Positions 8,279 through 15,983 of a DNA stretch of 33,091 bases are shown piece by piece. A model generated the notes under the pieces. That model worked only from the letters and a program-made list of their open reading frames with translations, was not told where the DNA came from and did no database searches. Within the stretch, counting starts at the first letter, position 1; each line of letters begins with the position of its first letter. A program made the translations under genes and the position numbers. The DNA is taken from NCBI GenBank assembly GCA_937958005.1, contig CALGOB010000133.1, positions 1 to 33,091 on the forward strand. The letters are read 5' to 3'. Origin of the DNA: an uncultured Cyclobacteriaceae bacterium. GTDB lineage: Bacteria > Bacteroidota > Bacteroidia > Cytophagales > Cyclobacteriaceae.

Positions 8279-8731
8279 CTAACTATAATTTAGACTCAAT
8301 TTATACTTCACGAATAGTTTATTGGCCAACCATGCCCCAATGACCATTTCTGCCCAACTTAAAGGAAGAGTAATCCACAAAATAGACCAATTTGATAAAC
8401 CCATATTGGCTGTAGCAACCCAGAAAATCATGAATATAGCAAGCCAGACCATAGTGGCTGCAGAAAAAATTGATTTCAAACTGTTCCCAAAAACGGTAAC
8501 AAAAAGGAAAGTAATAAATACCAAAGAGGCAGTTAAAAGCGTGTCCCAAAGCCCCCAAATTGAAAAGATTTCCCAATCCATTTTAGCTATGTCATTGCGT
8601 CCTGGAAAGAATTCTTTCATTCTGGGCATGACAAACATAAAATACCTAAATACGTCTGAAGCATTGATCCAAATACTGGTAATCAGTGTAATCAATAGAA
8701 AACTCTTTAGGTTAAATGTATTTTGATTCAT
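8279..8731 (-). CDS. Small four-helix membrane protein coupled to sigma factor
   Basis: A 150-residue protein with about four hydrophobic helices: SFLLITLITSIWINASDVFRYF, LLTASLVFITFLFVTVFG, AATMVWLAIFMIFWVATANMGL and WSILWITLPLSWAEMVIGAWLA. Its ATG overlaps the TGA of the upstream sigma-factor gene (ATGA), so the two are translationally coupled. I do not recognise the family and see no zinc-binding anti-sigma motif (HxxxCxxC). The coupling suggests, without proving, that it senses or relays a membrane signal to the sigma factor or is its main target. It is convergent with the radical SAM gene. Confidence 0.75.
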   Translation of the reverse strand: MNQNTFNLKSFLLITLITSIWINASDVFRYFMFVMPRMKEFFPGRNDIAKMDWEIFSIWGLWDTLLTASLVFITFLFVTVFGNSLKSIFSAATMVWLAIFMIFWVATANMGLSNWSILWITLPLSWAEMVIGAWLANKLFVKYKLSLNYS

Positions 8732-9540
8732 TTCTTAAGTTTGTTAATTGATTCCTTCATTTTTTGATACAATTCTTCTGGTGTAGCTATGGGATTTATA
8801 TTTTTGTAAATGGCGGCAGACTTATCCAAATCCATTATTTTATCCATTAGATCAATACTTCTGTTGGTTAAATGTGCAAACCTAAGGTTAACTGGATTCA
8901 CTACATTTTGGGAGATAAGGAAGTCGATTTTTTTAGAACATCTACATGGGTTTGCAGGATTAACCAATCCACATTTACGAGTCAAGAAATTCCTAATCTT
9001 TTTCCTTGACCTAGAGAGTTGTTTCCTGAAATTAGGAGCTGAAATCGTCATGATAGCTGCCCCTTCAAGACTGTTGAACCCCAGGATTTCACCCAATATG
9101 TAAACAATTCGGTGACCTGCGTCTAAGCACAATAGGAGCCCATGAGTACAGCTGACTTTTACTTCTTCTTCCAACAAGGATATTTCCCCTAGATTACTTG
9201 TGTAATGGATGGTCTCTGATTGACCAGCATCTATCAGTTTTTCATAATCTTCAAAAGGCATGTGGAATGCTTGAGATTTTTTTCCTTTGGCGGTAAGCAA
9301 GTAATTGGTAGCTATTCTATAGACCCAGCTTTTAAATTGGCTATTTCCTTTAAAAGTACTCAAATGGGTAATCACTTTAACTAAAATATCTTGAGTAGCA
9401 TCTTTGGCATCTTCTGGATAAAGTAACATCTTTAATGAAAGGTTGTAGACCAAGTCTTTTATTTCCGCAACTATTTCCCCTAGCGCATTTCTATTCCCAT
9501 TGTTGGCTTCCGTAACCAGAACTTCTAAGTTTTTATTCAT
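8728..9540 (-). CDS. ECF-type RNA polymerase sigma factor with Cys-rich C-terminus
   Basis: A 270-residue sigma-70 family protein. Region 2 lies around residues 15-85, with DLVYNLSLKMLLYPEDAKDATQDILVKVI for core binding and FKSWVYRIATNYLL for -10 melting. Region 4 lies around residues 140-190: RIVYILGEILGFNSLEGAAIMTISAPNFRKQLSRSRKKI is the helix-turn-helix for the -35 element. A tail with CGLVNPANPCRC follows, plus about 60 further residues with a helical end. Such a C-terminal Cys motif occurs in a subset of Bacteroidota sigma factors as I recall it, and may bind metal. It directs core polymerase to a regulon unknown here. Followed by the coupled membrane protein in a two-gene operon. Confidence 0.88.
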   Translation of the reverse strand: MNKNLEVLVTEANNGNRNALGEIVAEIKDLVYNLSLKMLLYPEDAKDATQDILVKVITHLSTFKGNSQFKSWVYRIATNYLLTAKGKKSQAFHMPFEDYEKLIDAGQSETIHYTSNLGEISLLEEEVKVSCTHGLLLCLDAGHRIVYILGEILGFNSLEGAAIMTISAPNFRKQLSRSRKKIRNFLTRKCGLVNPANPCRCSKKIDFLISQNVVNPVNLRFAHLTNRSIDLMDKIMDLDKSAAIYKNINPIATPEELYQKMKESINKLKK

Positions 9541-9682
9541 ATCAATATAAATTAGACAATTTTTTTATACTGAGTGTGACAGCCATGTTTAAAAATTAAT
9601 TACCACGTATTAAACTACTTAAGGCCTGAAAATTGCCTTTTGTCTATAATCTTTCTTTTTTTGCACTTGTTACATAAAAGCA

Positions 9683-10369
9683 ATGCTTCAAAAACAGACG
9701 AACTTATATAATATTTCGCAATCACTTCTTTTTGAGAAAATCAAAGAACACTTACACAATTATGAATATGATTTTAAAAAACATCTGATCATTTTGAAAG
9801 ATGAAAATCATGGAAGCATTGGCTATATTAGACTTCCTTTGCAGGTGAACATAAATGAGGGTTTAATTGTCGGTAAGCAGAATCCGATAATCGTATATCT
9901 AAGCATAGAATCAGGAAATGGTGCATTGTGTGTGTATCAAGGGAAAAAAGAAGTTTATCATAAAGCATTCTCTGCCTATACCACACGTAAAAAACAAGGA
10001 TTTAATCAGGTAAAGTATTTGAATAAAAAAGGAAAGTCTCGCGCTGGTTCAAGGGTAAGACTAGCTGCTACAATCCAGTTTTTTGAAAATGCCAATTCTC
10101 TCTTACAATCAGTTTTTAAAGAGCATGAAATTGATAGAATAGCTTTAAACTGTGATCCGACACTTATTCCTTACTTGCATCAGTCTAAAGTTAGCTGTCC
10201 TTTTGAAAAACATGATGAACGATTATACAAAATTCCTTTGCACATTCAGCAGTCTAACTATACAAACCTTACGGGTGCTATTAAAAAATTATTAGCTCCT
10301 ATTCTTTTTTATCATGATCAATATGAGGAGATTGTGAAGGATTTTATAGACCCTCTAATAAGTGAATGA
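9683..10369 (+). CDS. Vms1/ANKZF1-like release-factor domain protein (bVLRF1-like)
   Basis: A 228-residue protein whose centre matches the VLRF1 pattern of eRF1-related peptidyl-tRNA hydrolases: RKKQGFNQ with Gly106-x-x-Gln109, followed by a basic linker and the SRAGSR signature at 119-124 leading into a helix (LAATIQFFENANSLL). In yeast Vms1 the GxxQ glutamine takes the place of the GGQ loop and cleaves nascent chains from tRNA on stalled 60S subunits. Bacteroidota carry their own family (bVLRF1). The expected role here is ribosome-associated rescue in the cytoplasm; the domain match is visible, the role is inference. No C2H2 zinc finger or ankyrin repeats are present. Monocistronic, convergent with the maf gene. 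Confidence 0.75.
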   Translation: MLQKQTNLYNISQSLLFEKIKEHLHNYEYDFKKHLIILKDENHGSIGYIRLPLQVNINEGLIVGKQNPIIVYLSIESGNGALCVYQGKKEVYHKAFSAYTTRKKQGFNQVKYLNKKGKSRAGSRVRLAATIQFFENANSLLQSVFKEHEIDRIALNCDPTLIPYLHQSKVSCPFEKHDERLYKIPLHIQQSNYTNLTGAIKKLLAPILFYHDQYEEIVKDFIDPLISE

Positions 10370-10410
10370 GGGTTGAATAATAACTTATAAATTAGGGATG
10401 ATAGATTGGG

Positions 10411-10989
10411 CTAAATAGAAAACTCTAATAAAGACTGATAAACTCTATCAATAGGGAGACCCATCACATTATAAAAAGAACCTTTCATACCGGTGATCCC
10501 TATCATTCCAATCCACTCTTGAATACCATAAGCACCCGCTTTATCAAATGGCTGATAAGTACGTACATAATAATTTATTTCGTCACTGGATAAATCCTTG
10601 AATTGCACTGATGTAGATTCACTAAAGTTCACTTGCTGAATTGGACTGGATATAGATACTCCAGTAATTACTTCATGTTGATTGCCAGACAATAGACCTA
10701 ACATTTTTATTGCCTCTTCACTATCCTCAGGCTTGTTTAATACCACACCTTCAATGACTACAGTAGTATCAGCTGTCACAATAAGGTGGTTTTTAAACTG
10801 TTTTTTATAGGCATTATTTTTCCGTATAGCTAAATGCTCAGCTAATTCCATGATAGGAATTTCTGCCCCAAAACTTTCATCAACATCTATGGATTTTACT
10901 TCAAAATTAAATCCTGCATTTCTTAATATTTCTTGTCTCCTAGGGGAATTAGATCCTAGGATCAAAGGGTGACTCAAATTCATCATCAT
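10411..10989 (-). CDS. maf: Maf-like nucleoside triphosphate pyrophosphatase
   Basis: About 192 residues from the first of three consecutive ATGs (10989, 10986, 10983). Homologues usually begin close to the LILGSNSPRR motif, so a GTG eight codons upstream is unlikely. Motifs: SNSPRRQEIL at the N-terminus, VTADTTVV, LNKPEDSEEAIKMLGLLSGNQHEVITGV and FDKAGAYGIQEW. These are the Maf/YhdE signatures for hydrolysing dTTP, UTP and modified pyrimidine nucleotides to monophosphates, a house-cleaning role. The start lies inside the 3' end of the DUF1015 gene (about 40 bases overlap), making it the last gene of the accC-DUF1015-maf transcript. Confidence 0.92.
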   Translation of the reverse strand: MMMNLSHPLILGSNSPRRQEILRNAGFNFEVKSIDVDESFGAEIPIMELAEHLAIRKNNAYKKQFKNHLIVTADTTVVIEGVVLNKPEDSEEAIKMLGLLSGNQHEVITGVSISSPIQQVNFSESTSVQFKDLSSDEINYYVRTYQPFDKAGAYGIQEWIGMIGITGMKGSFYNVMGLPIDRVYQSLLEFSI

Positions 10990-12250
10990 TGATTGAACTA
11001 AATATGTATCCACAAATAACTTTAGGGTAAAAATAAGTAGACTTTTGGGGCATAGTATAACCAGAATAACAAACCTCTTTTACAGTATCAATAGGGATGT
11101 CTTTGGTGATAATGGCAAAATTTGCTTGTTTTTTTAGTACTTTAGAAACACACTCAGTGAAATTTCTTTCGAAGGAAACATTTTTTAAAGATCGTTGTTG
11201 ATGTCCTGGAATCCCAAGTGCTTTTTCAATTACAAAATAATGAAGTACCGTTAGGTCTAATTCCTTTACAGCAGACGGGAAATTCCATTTGATTTCTGTT
11301 ATTTTCTCTTCTTTTAGCCTGATTTTATAAGCATTATCTTCTAGGATAAGCCCAAAAGCCCACTTTTTGCCTAGTATAATTTCATGAATATCACTAATAT
11401 TAGCTACTGGTTTTATGTGAAAATCCTCAGCTAATTTTTCTAACAGTGCATCCTCAGAGAAATTTTCCAACCCTTGCATTAACCGATGTGTAGGTAGAAT
11501 CCTTAAATCATCAGACTCAGTATTGGTAAAATACATCATGTGGAAATTATAGCCTTCGGACCCAGTATGTTTTGGGTTATTGGCTTTTTTTTCCTTCATA
11601 TATGATAAGGAACCTTCATATCTATGATGGCCATCGGCTAAAATGATTTGTTTGTCAGAGAGCAAGGAAGTAAACTGACTAATCACCTCAGCATCTTGAA
11701 TACGAGCTAAAACATCCCTAACTCCCTGGTAATCTTCTGTCTCATAAATAGGGTTTAACATAGCTTCATCCATATAAGCCTCTATTGAGTGTTGCTTATC
11801 AGTATATAGGCCATGTGTAGGACTTATATTTATTTGAGTTTTTTCAACAATAATTTTCCTGTCTTCTACGGAATGGGGCATTGTGTTTTCGTGCCTTAGA
11901 ATGACTTTTTCCTTCCAATCATGAAGTCTGATATTGGCAATAAACCCTTTTCTTATATATTCTTTGCTTGACCCTGGTAGCGAAAAATGCTGATAATAAA
12001 CATAAATAGCAGGGAGTATATCTTGTTGGATAATATTTTCCTCTTTCCATTTTTGTAAAGTCAATTCTGCTGTACAAGCAGAATTCCTTCCTTTTGGAAC
12101 CGAAAGATGTATGCTATTTAATTCATTAGCATATAACGCTTCTCGTTGTTTTTCAGATACAACATCAAATAAAGGAGATATATACTCTTCAATATTTTTT
12201 CCTATTTCAGAGTTATATCTCCAAGCTCTTATAGGTAAAATTTCAGCCAT
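10949..12250 (-). CDS. DUF1015 family protein
   Basis: A 433-residue protein of the DUF1015 family, recognised from the start (MAEILPIRAWRYN, ISPLFDVVS, LNSIHLSVPKG) and from ILADGHHRYEGSLSYMKE in the middle, where the ADGHHRY block is the most conserved part of the family. It also has the MMYFTNTESDDLRILPTHRLMQGL strand and a late IPGHQQ segment. The biochemical function is unknown. No signal peptide or membrane segment. Its ATG begins three bases after the end of the biotin carboxylase gene, and the maf gene starts inside its 3' end, so all three are probably co-transcribed. Confidence 0.9.
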   Translation of the reverse strand: MAEILPIRAWRYNSEIGKNIEEYISPLFDVVSEKQREALYANELNSIHLSVPKGRNSACTAELTLQKWKEENIIQQDILPAIYVYYQHFSLPGSSKEYIRKGFIANIRLHDWKEKVILRHENTMPHSVEDRKIIVEKTQINISPTHGLYTDKQHSIEAYMDEAMLNPIYETEDYQGVRDVLARIQDAEVISQFTSLLSDKQIILADGHHRYEGSLSYMKEKKANNPKHTGSEGYNFHMMYFTNTESDDLRILPTHRLMQGLENFSEDALLEKLAEDFHIKPVANISDIHEIILGKKWAFGLILEDNAYKIRLKEEKITEIKWNFPSAVKELDLTVLHYFVIEKALGIPGHQQRSLKNVSFERNFTECVSKVLKKQANFAIITKDIPIDTVKEVCYSGYTMPQKSTYFYPKVICGYIFSSINDDEFESPFDPRI

Positions 12251-12253
12251 AGA

Positions 12254-13735
12254 TTATATAAGACGATTTCTCCAGTTAGATTTTTCACCGTTAACAGAAA
12301 GAACTTGTTGCTTATTTTGACCATGATGCCAGCTTGCTATCAATGCCGCAATCTGCTTTTCATCTTCTTGTAAATCTTCAAGTAGTGAAGGTTCAAAGTG
12401 TTCATCAACAAATTTTGTCGTAAAAGATCCATCTCTAAATACGGGATGATTGATGGCGAACTTTCCAAAAGCTAAAGTAGTCTCAATCCCACTAATTTTA
12501 AATTCGCTGATGGCCCTGTCCATTTTGTCTATAGCAGCATCTCTATTTTCTGCATGCACTATTAATTTAGCAATCATTGGATCATAATGCACTGAAACTT
12601 CCATTCCTTCTTCAAAGCCATCATCAAGTCTGACGCCTGGGCCTTGAGGCCTTCTATAAGTTTGTAATTTTCCTATATCTGGTAAGAAGTTTGATTTTGG
12701 ATCTTCCGCATAGACCCTGAGTTCTAGGCTATGGCCATTGATTTTTAAATCTTCTTGTTTGAAAGAAAGTGTATTCCCTTCAGCAATGTTGATCTGCTCT
12801 TTGACTAAATCAATTCCCGTAATCATTTCAGTTACAGGATGTTCAACTTGTAAACGAGTGTTCATTTCAAGAAAATAGAAATTCCCTTGGTCATCATAAA
12901 TAAACTCAACTGTACCCGCACCGTAGTAACCGCAAGATTTTGCTACATTAACTGCAGCTTCTCCAAGCATTTTTCTTTTCTCTTCATTGATAATAGCAGA
13001 AGGAGCTTCTTCCAATACTTTTTGATGCCTTCTTTGTATGCTACATTCTCTTTCAAATAAATGAATGATATTTCCATGCTCATCACCAATTACTTGAACT
13101 TCAATATGCTTAGGGTTAGTGACAAATTTCTCAATAAAAACTGCACCATCACCAAATGCCGAAATAGCCTCACTTACAGCACGTTCCATTTGCTCAACAA
13201 ACTCTTCAGGATTATTAACAATTCTCATCCCTTTTCCACCACCACCAGCACTTGCCTTGATGAGTACAGGGAAGCCAATTTCTTTTGCAATGGCTTCAGC
13301 TTTTGGTACATCAGTGATAGGCTCATCCATTCCAGGTACTAGAGGGACACCAAAATCTTTTACAGTCTCTTTTGCTGCTAATTTGCTCCCCATTAACTCT
13401 ATTGCCTTGGATGAAGGGCCAACGAAGATGATTCCAGCTGCTCTTACAAGATCAGCAAACTGGGCATTTTCTGATAAAAAACCATAACCAGGATGTATAG
13501 CATCGACCTTCAATTCTTTACATGCAGTTAAAATTTTGCTGGTATCTAAGTACGATTCTGCAGAAGTAACACCACCTAAAGCATATGCTTCATCAGCCAT
13601 TTTTACATGTAGGCTATCCCTATCAGGTTCACTAAATACCGCAACGGTCTTAATACCAAGCTCTTTAGCAGATCGAATAATTCTAACCGCAATTTCTCCT
13701 CTGTTGCTGATAAGCAGCTTATTAATTTTTCCCAT
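12254..13735 (-). CDS. accC: Biotin carboxylase subunit of an acyl-CoA carboxylase
   Basis: A 493-residue ATP-grasp enzyme that carboxylates biotin on a carrier protein using ATP and bicarbonate. Domains in order: the N-terminal biotin carboxylase domain (KLLISNRGEIAVRII, HPGYGFLSENAQFA), the ATP-grasp core with the KASAGGGGKGMRIV glycine-rich loop, ERECSIQRRHQKVLEEAPS, the FLEMNTRLQVEHPVTEMITGIDLV active-site block, and the C-terminal biotin carboxylase domain (HSLELRVYAEDP, SVHYDPMIAKLIVH). It is about 45 residues longer than E. coli AccC, with an unassigned tail ending NWRNRLI, closer to propionyl/acyl-CoA carboxylase subunits. No biotin carrier or carboxyltransferase gene is in the window. 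First gene of a minus-strand operon. Confidence 0.92.
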   Translation of the reverse strand: MGKINKLLISNRGEIAVRIIRSAKELGIKTVAVFSEPDRDSLHVKMADEAYALGGVTSAESYLDTSKILTACKELKVDAIHPGYGFLSENAQFADLVRAAGIIFVGPSSKAIELMGSKLAAKETVKDFGVPLVPGMDEPITDVPKAEAIAKEIGFPVLIKASAGGGGKGMRIVNNPEEFVEQMERAVSEAISAFGDGAVFIEKFVTNPKHIEVQVIGDEHGNIIHLFERECSIQRRHQKVLEEAPSAIINEEKRKMLGEAAVNVAKSCGYYGAGTVEFIYDDQGNFYFLEMNTRLQVEHPVTEMITGIDLVKEQINIAEGNTLSFKQEDLKINGHSLELRVYAEDPKSNFLPDIGKLQTYRRPQGPGVRLDDGFEEGMEVSVHYDPMIAKLIVHAENRDAAIDKMDRAISEFKISGIETTLAFGKFAINHPVFRDGSFTTKFVDEHFEPSLLEDLQEDEKQIAALIASWHHGQNKQQVLSVNGEKSNWRNRLI

Positions 13736-13999
13736 TTACAATTCATTTTTAAGCGATGTAATTGAAGTATGTAAACTAATAAATAGTTAAATCCATTAGT
13801 CCGTTTCATACTATATCAGGTGTAAAAATTCAACCAAACTAATTACATCGATTGTGTTGTTGATGGCAATGCTATGCAATTATTTTTACATTTTTAATTG
13901 AAAATACAGGAAAACATTATTTTTGACACAAGGGGTTAATATTAAGGGCAACTGTTTAACGCATGAACCTTGGATCAAAGTGATTATGATTACAATCAA
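13736..13999. other. Divergent intergenic region, no gene
   Basis: AT-rich leader of the minus-strand accC operon. Short frames here are not credible. A TAGTTTAC near the accC start is only a weak match to the Bacteroidota -7 element (TAnnTTTG), and I see no matching upstream TTTG. Confidence 0.5.
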
Positions 14000-14133
14000 T
14001 TTAACTCCTAAGGGATATTAGGATATTAATTCCCCTGACTCTTCCACGAGCACTATAGCTTTTTCTACGGAGTCGATCATTAAGTTATAGCCCATAGAAT
14101 AAGCCGTACCCTTAGGTCGGGGTTGGTTCATTT
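14000..14133 (+). repeat. Repeat A, copy 3, with expanded second hairpin
   Basis: Keeps the CTCCTAAGGGATATTA start and the GGTCGGGGTTGGTTCATTT end of the family. The CGACTC-TT-GAGTCG hairpin loop has grown by about 28 bases, so GACTC and GAGTC now enclose a block containing ACTATAGCTTTTTCTACG. A short ATATTAGGATATTA duplication is also present near the start. It lies between the divergent accC and acetolactate-synthase-like operons, about 215 bases before the latter. Confidence 0.85.
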
Positions 14134-14345
14134 CTTAAATTCATTAACGCGATTAAACATTCCCCTTCTTTCTAGATAAATAAAGGTATTAGTTATTGCG
14201 ATGAAGATCTTAAATTGGTACTTAATGCACTTGACAAAAAAAAATAAATTACCAGTAGTGTTTATATGGGTTAAATAAATGATATTTAATTTCGAAATGT
14301 GATTGGTTAACTATTCGTATTTCTAAACTGAATTAACTTGTATAT

Positions 14346-15977
14346 ATGAAAGCATCAGATTTATTTGTAAAAGCCTTAGAGAATGAGGGAGTAGAATACA
14401 TTTTTGGTATTCCTGGAGAAGAAAACCTTGATTTTCTAAATTCTTTGAAGAATTCTCCTATTAAATTGATTTTAACAAGACATGAGCAAGGAGCTGCTTT
14501 TATGGCAGCCACATATGGTAGGCTAACGGGGAAACCAGGTGTCTGTCTTTCTACATTAGGCCCAGGTGCAACTAATTTTGTGACTGCTGCTGCCTATGCA
14601 CAATTAGGAGGAATGCCTATTTTGATGCTTACTGGTCAAAAACCTATTAAGACAAGTAAACAGGGGAGGTTTCAAATTGTAGATATTGTTGATATGATGA
14701 AGCCGTTGACCAAGTACACAAAGCAAATTGTAAATGGAAATACCATACCACCTATTATCAGAGAGGCGTTTAGGCTTGCTGCTGAGGAAAGGCCAGGCGC
14801 TGTCCATTTAGAATTACCTGAAGATATAGCTGATGAAGAGGTAAATGCAGAAGTATTTCAAAAAAGTCAAGTGAGAAGACCTATTGCTGATATCAAATCA
14901 TTAGAAGCAGCTACTGAAATGATCCAGAACTGCAAAAAGCCATTACTCTTAATAGGCGCTAGTGCAAACAGGAACAGGACTGGGCAAGCTTTAACTAACT
15001 TTGTTGAGAAAACGGGCATACCATTTTTTAATACACAAATGGGGAAAGGGGTGATAGACGAGAGAAATGACTTGTTTATTGGAACAGCAGCTTTATCTGA
15101 TAACGATTATTTACATGCTGCAATAGATAGAGCAGATCTGATCATTAATGTAGGTCATGATGTGATTGAAAAACCACCATTTTTTATGAAAGAAGATGGC
15201 TGCAAGGTAATCCATGTAAATTATTTTTCAGCTGAAGTAGATCCAGTCTATTTTCCTCAACTTGAAGTTGTTGGAGATATTGCTTCTAGTGTGGAAGCAT
15301 TATCAAGTAGTGTTAAGCCACAAAAACATTGGCAATTGGATGAATATATGGAGATCAAAAAAGATGTTGAAAGCCATATAACTAAGTATTTTGAAGATAA
15401 AAGATTTCCGATGCTGCCTCAGCGAATGGTCAACTTAATCAGGCAGCAAATGCCAGATGATGGGATTCTTACCTTAGACAATGGTGTTTATAAAATATGG
15501 TTTGCCAGAAATTATAAGGCTTATCAACCAAACACAGTATTATTAGATAATGCATTGGCTACTATGGGAGCTGGCTTGCCATCAGGTATGGGAGCTAAGA
15601 TTACCTATCCAGATAAGAAAGTAGTAGCTATTTGTGGAGATGGTGGATTTATGATGAATTCTCAAGAAATGGAAACAGCTGTGCGTTTGGGTATCCACCT
15701 TACAGTAATCATATTAAATGATAGTTCTTATGGAATGATCAAATGGAAACAAGAAGGCATGGGTTTTGATAACTATGGCCTAGATTTTGGAAACCCAGAT
15801 TTTGTGAAATATGCTGATAGTTATGGTGCTAAAGGATATAGGGTGACTAGTGATGAAGATTTTCAGAATACATTGGAAAAGTGTTTAAATACACCCGGTG
15901 TGCATTTGATGGATGTCCCAGTTGATTATTCTTTAAACCATCAAATATTAATTAAAGGACTAAATGAAAAAAAATAG
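14346..15977 (+). CDS. Acetolactate-synthase-like ThDP enzyme
   Basis: A 543-residue thiamine-diphosphate enzyme of the acetohydroxyacid synthase family, closest to large subunits of the catabolic AlsS type. Catalytic Glu47 is in TRHEQGAAFMA. The substrate/FAD-region signature is GPGATNFVTAAAYAQLGGMPILMLTGQ, and the Mg-ThDP motif GDGGFMMNSQEMETAVRLG...NDSSYGM begins at about residue 431. Family chemistry is decarboxylation of a 2-oxo acid with transfer of the acyl unit to another molecule. No small regulatory subunit gene or IlvC/IlvD genes lie nearby, so a role in valine synthesis is doubtful. It is the first gene of a three-gene operon; the aldehyde dehydrogenase begins six bases after its stop. 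The true substrate pair is unknown. Confidence 0.85.
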   Translation: MKASDLFVKALENEGVEYIFGIPGEENLDFLNSLKNSPIKLILTRHEQGAAFMAATYGRLTGKPGVCLSTLGPGATNFVTAAAYAQLGGMPILMLTGQKPIKTSKQGRFQIVDIVDMMKPLTKYTKQIVNGNTIPPIIREAFRLAAEERPGAVHLELPEDIADEEVNAEVFQKSQVRRPIADIKSLEAATEMIQNCKKPLLLIGASANRNRTGQALTNFVEKTGIPFFNTQMGKGVIDERNDLFIGTAALSDNDYLHAAIDRADLIINVGHDVIEKPPFFMKEDGCKVIHVNYFSAEVDPVYFPQLEVVGDIASSVEALSSSVKPQKHWQLDEYMEIKKDVESHITKYFEDKRFPMLPQRMVNLIRQQMPDDGILTLDNGVYKIWFARNYKAYQPNTVLLDNALATMGAGLPSGMGAKITYPDKKVVAICGDGGFMMNSQEMETAVRLGIHLTVIILNDSSYGMIKWKQEGMGFDNYGLDFGNPDFVKYADSYGAKGYRVTSDEDFQNTLEKCLNTPGVHLMDVPVDYSLNHQILIKGLNEKK

Positions 15978-15983
15978 AGATCA

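Noticed and set aside
8322-8726. 134-codon plus-strand frame opposite the small membrane protein
   Set aside because: The minus-strand frame has clear membrane helices and ATGA coupling to the sigma factor, so the plus-strand frame is a shadow.
13119-13487. 122-codon plus-strand frame
   Set aside because: It is antisense to the conserved ATP-grasp core of the biotin carboxylase gene.
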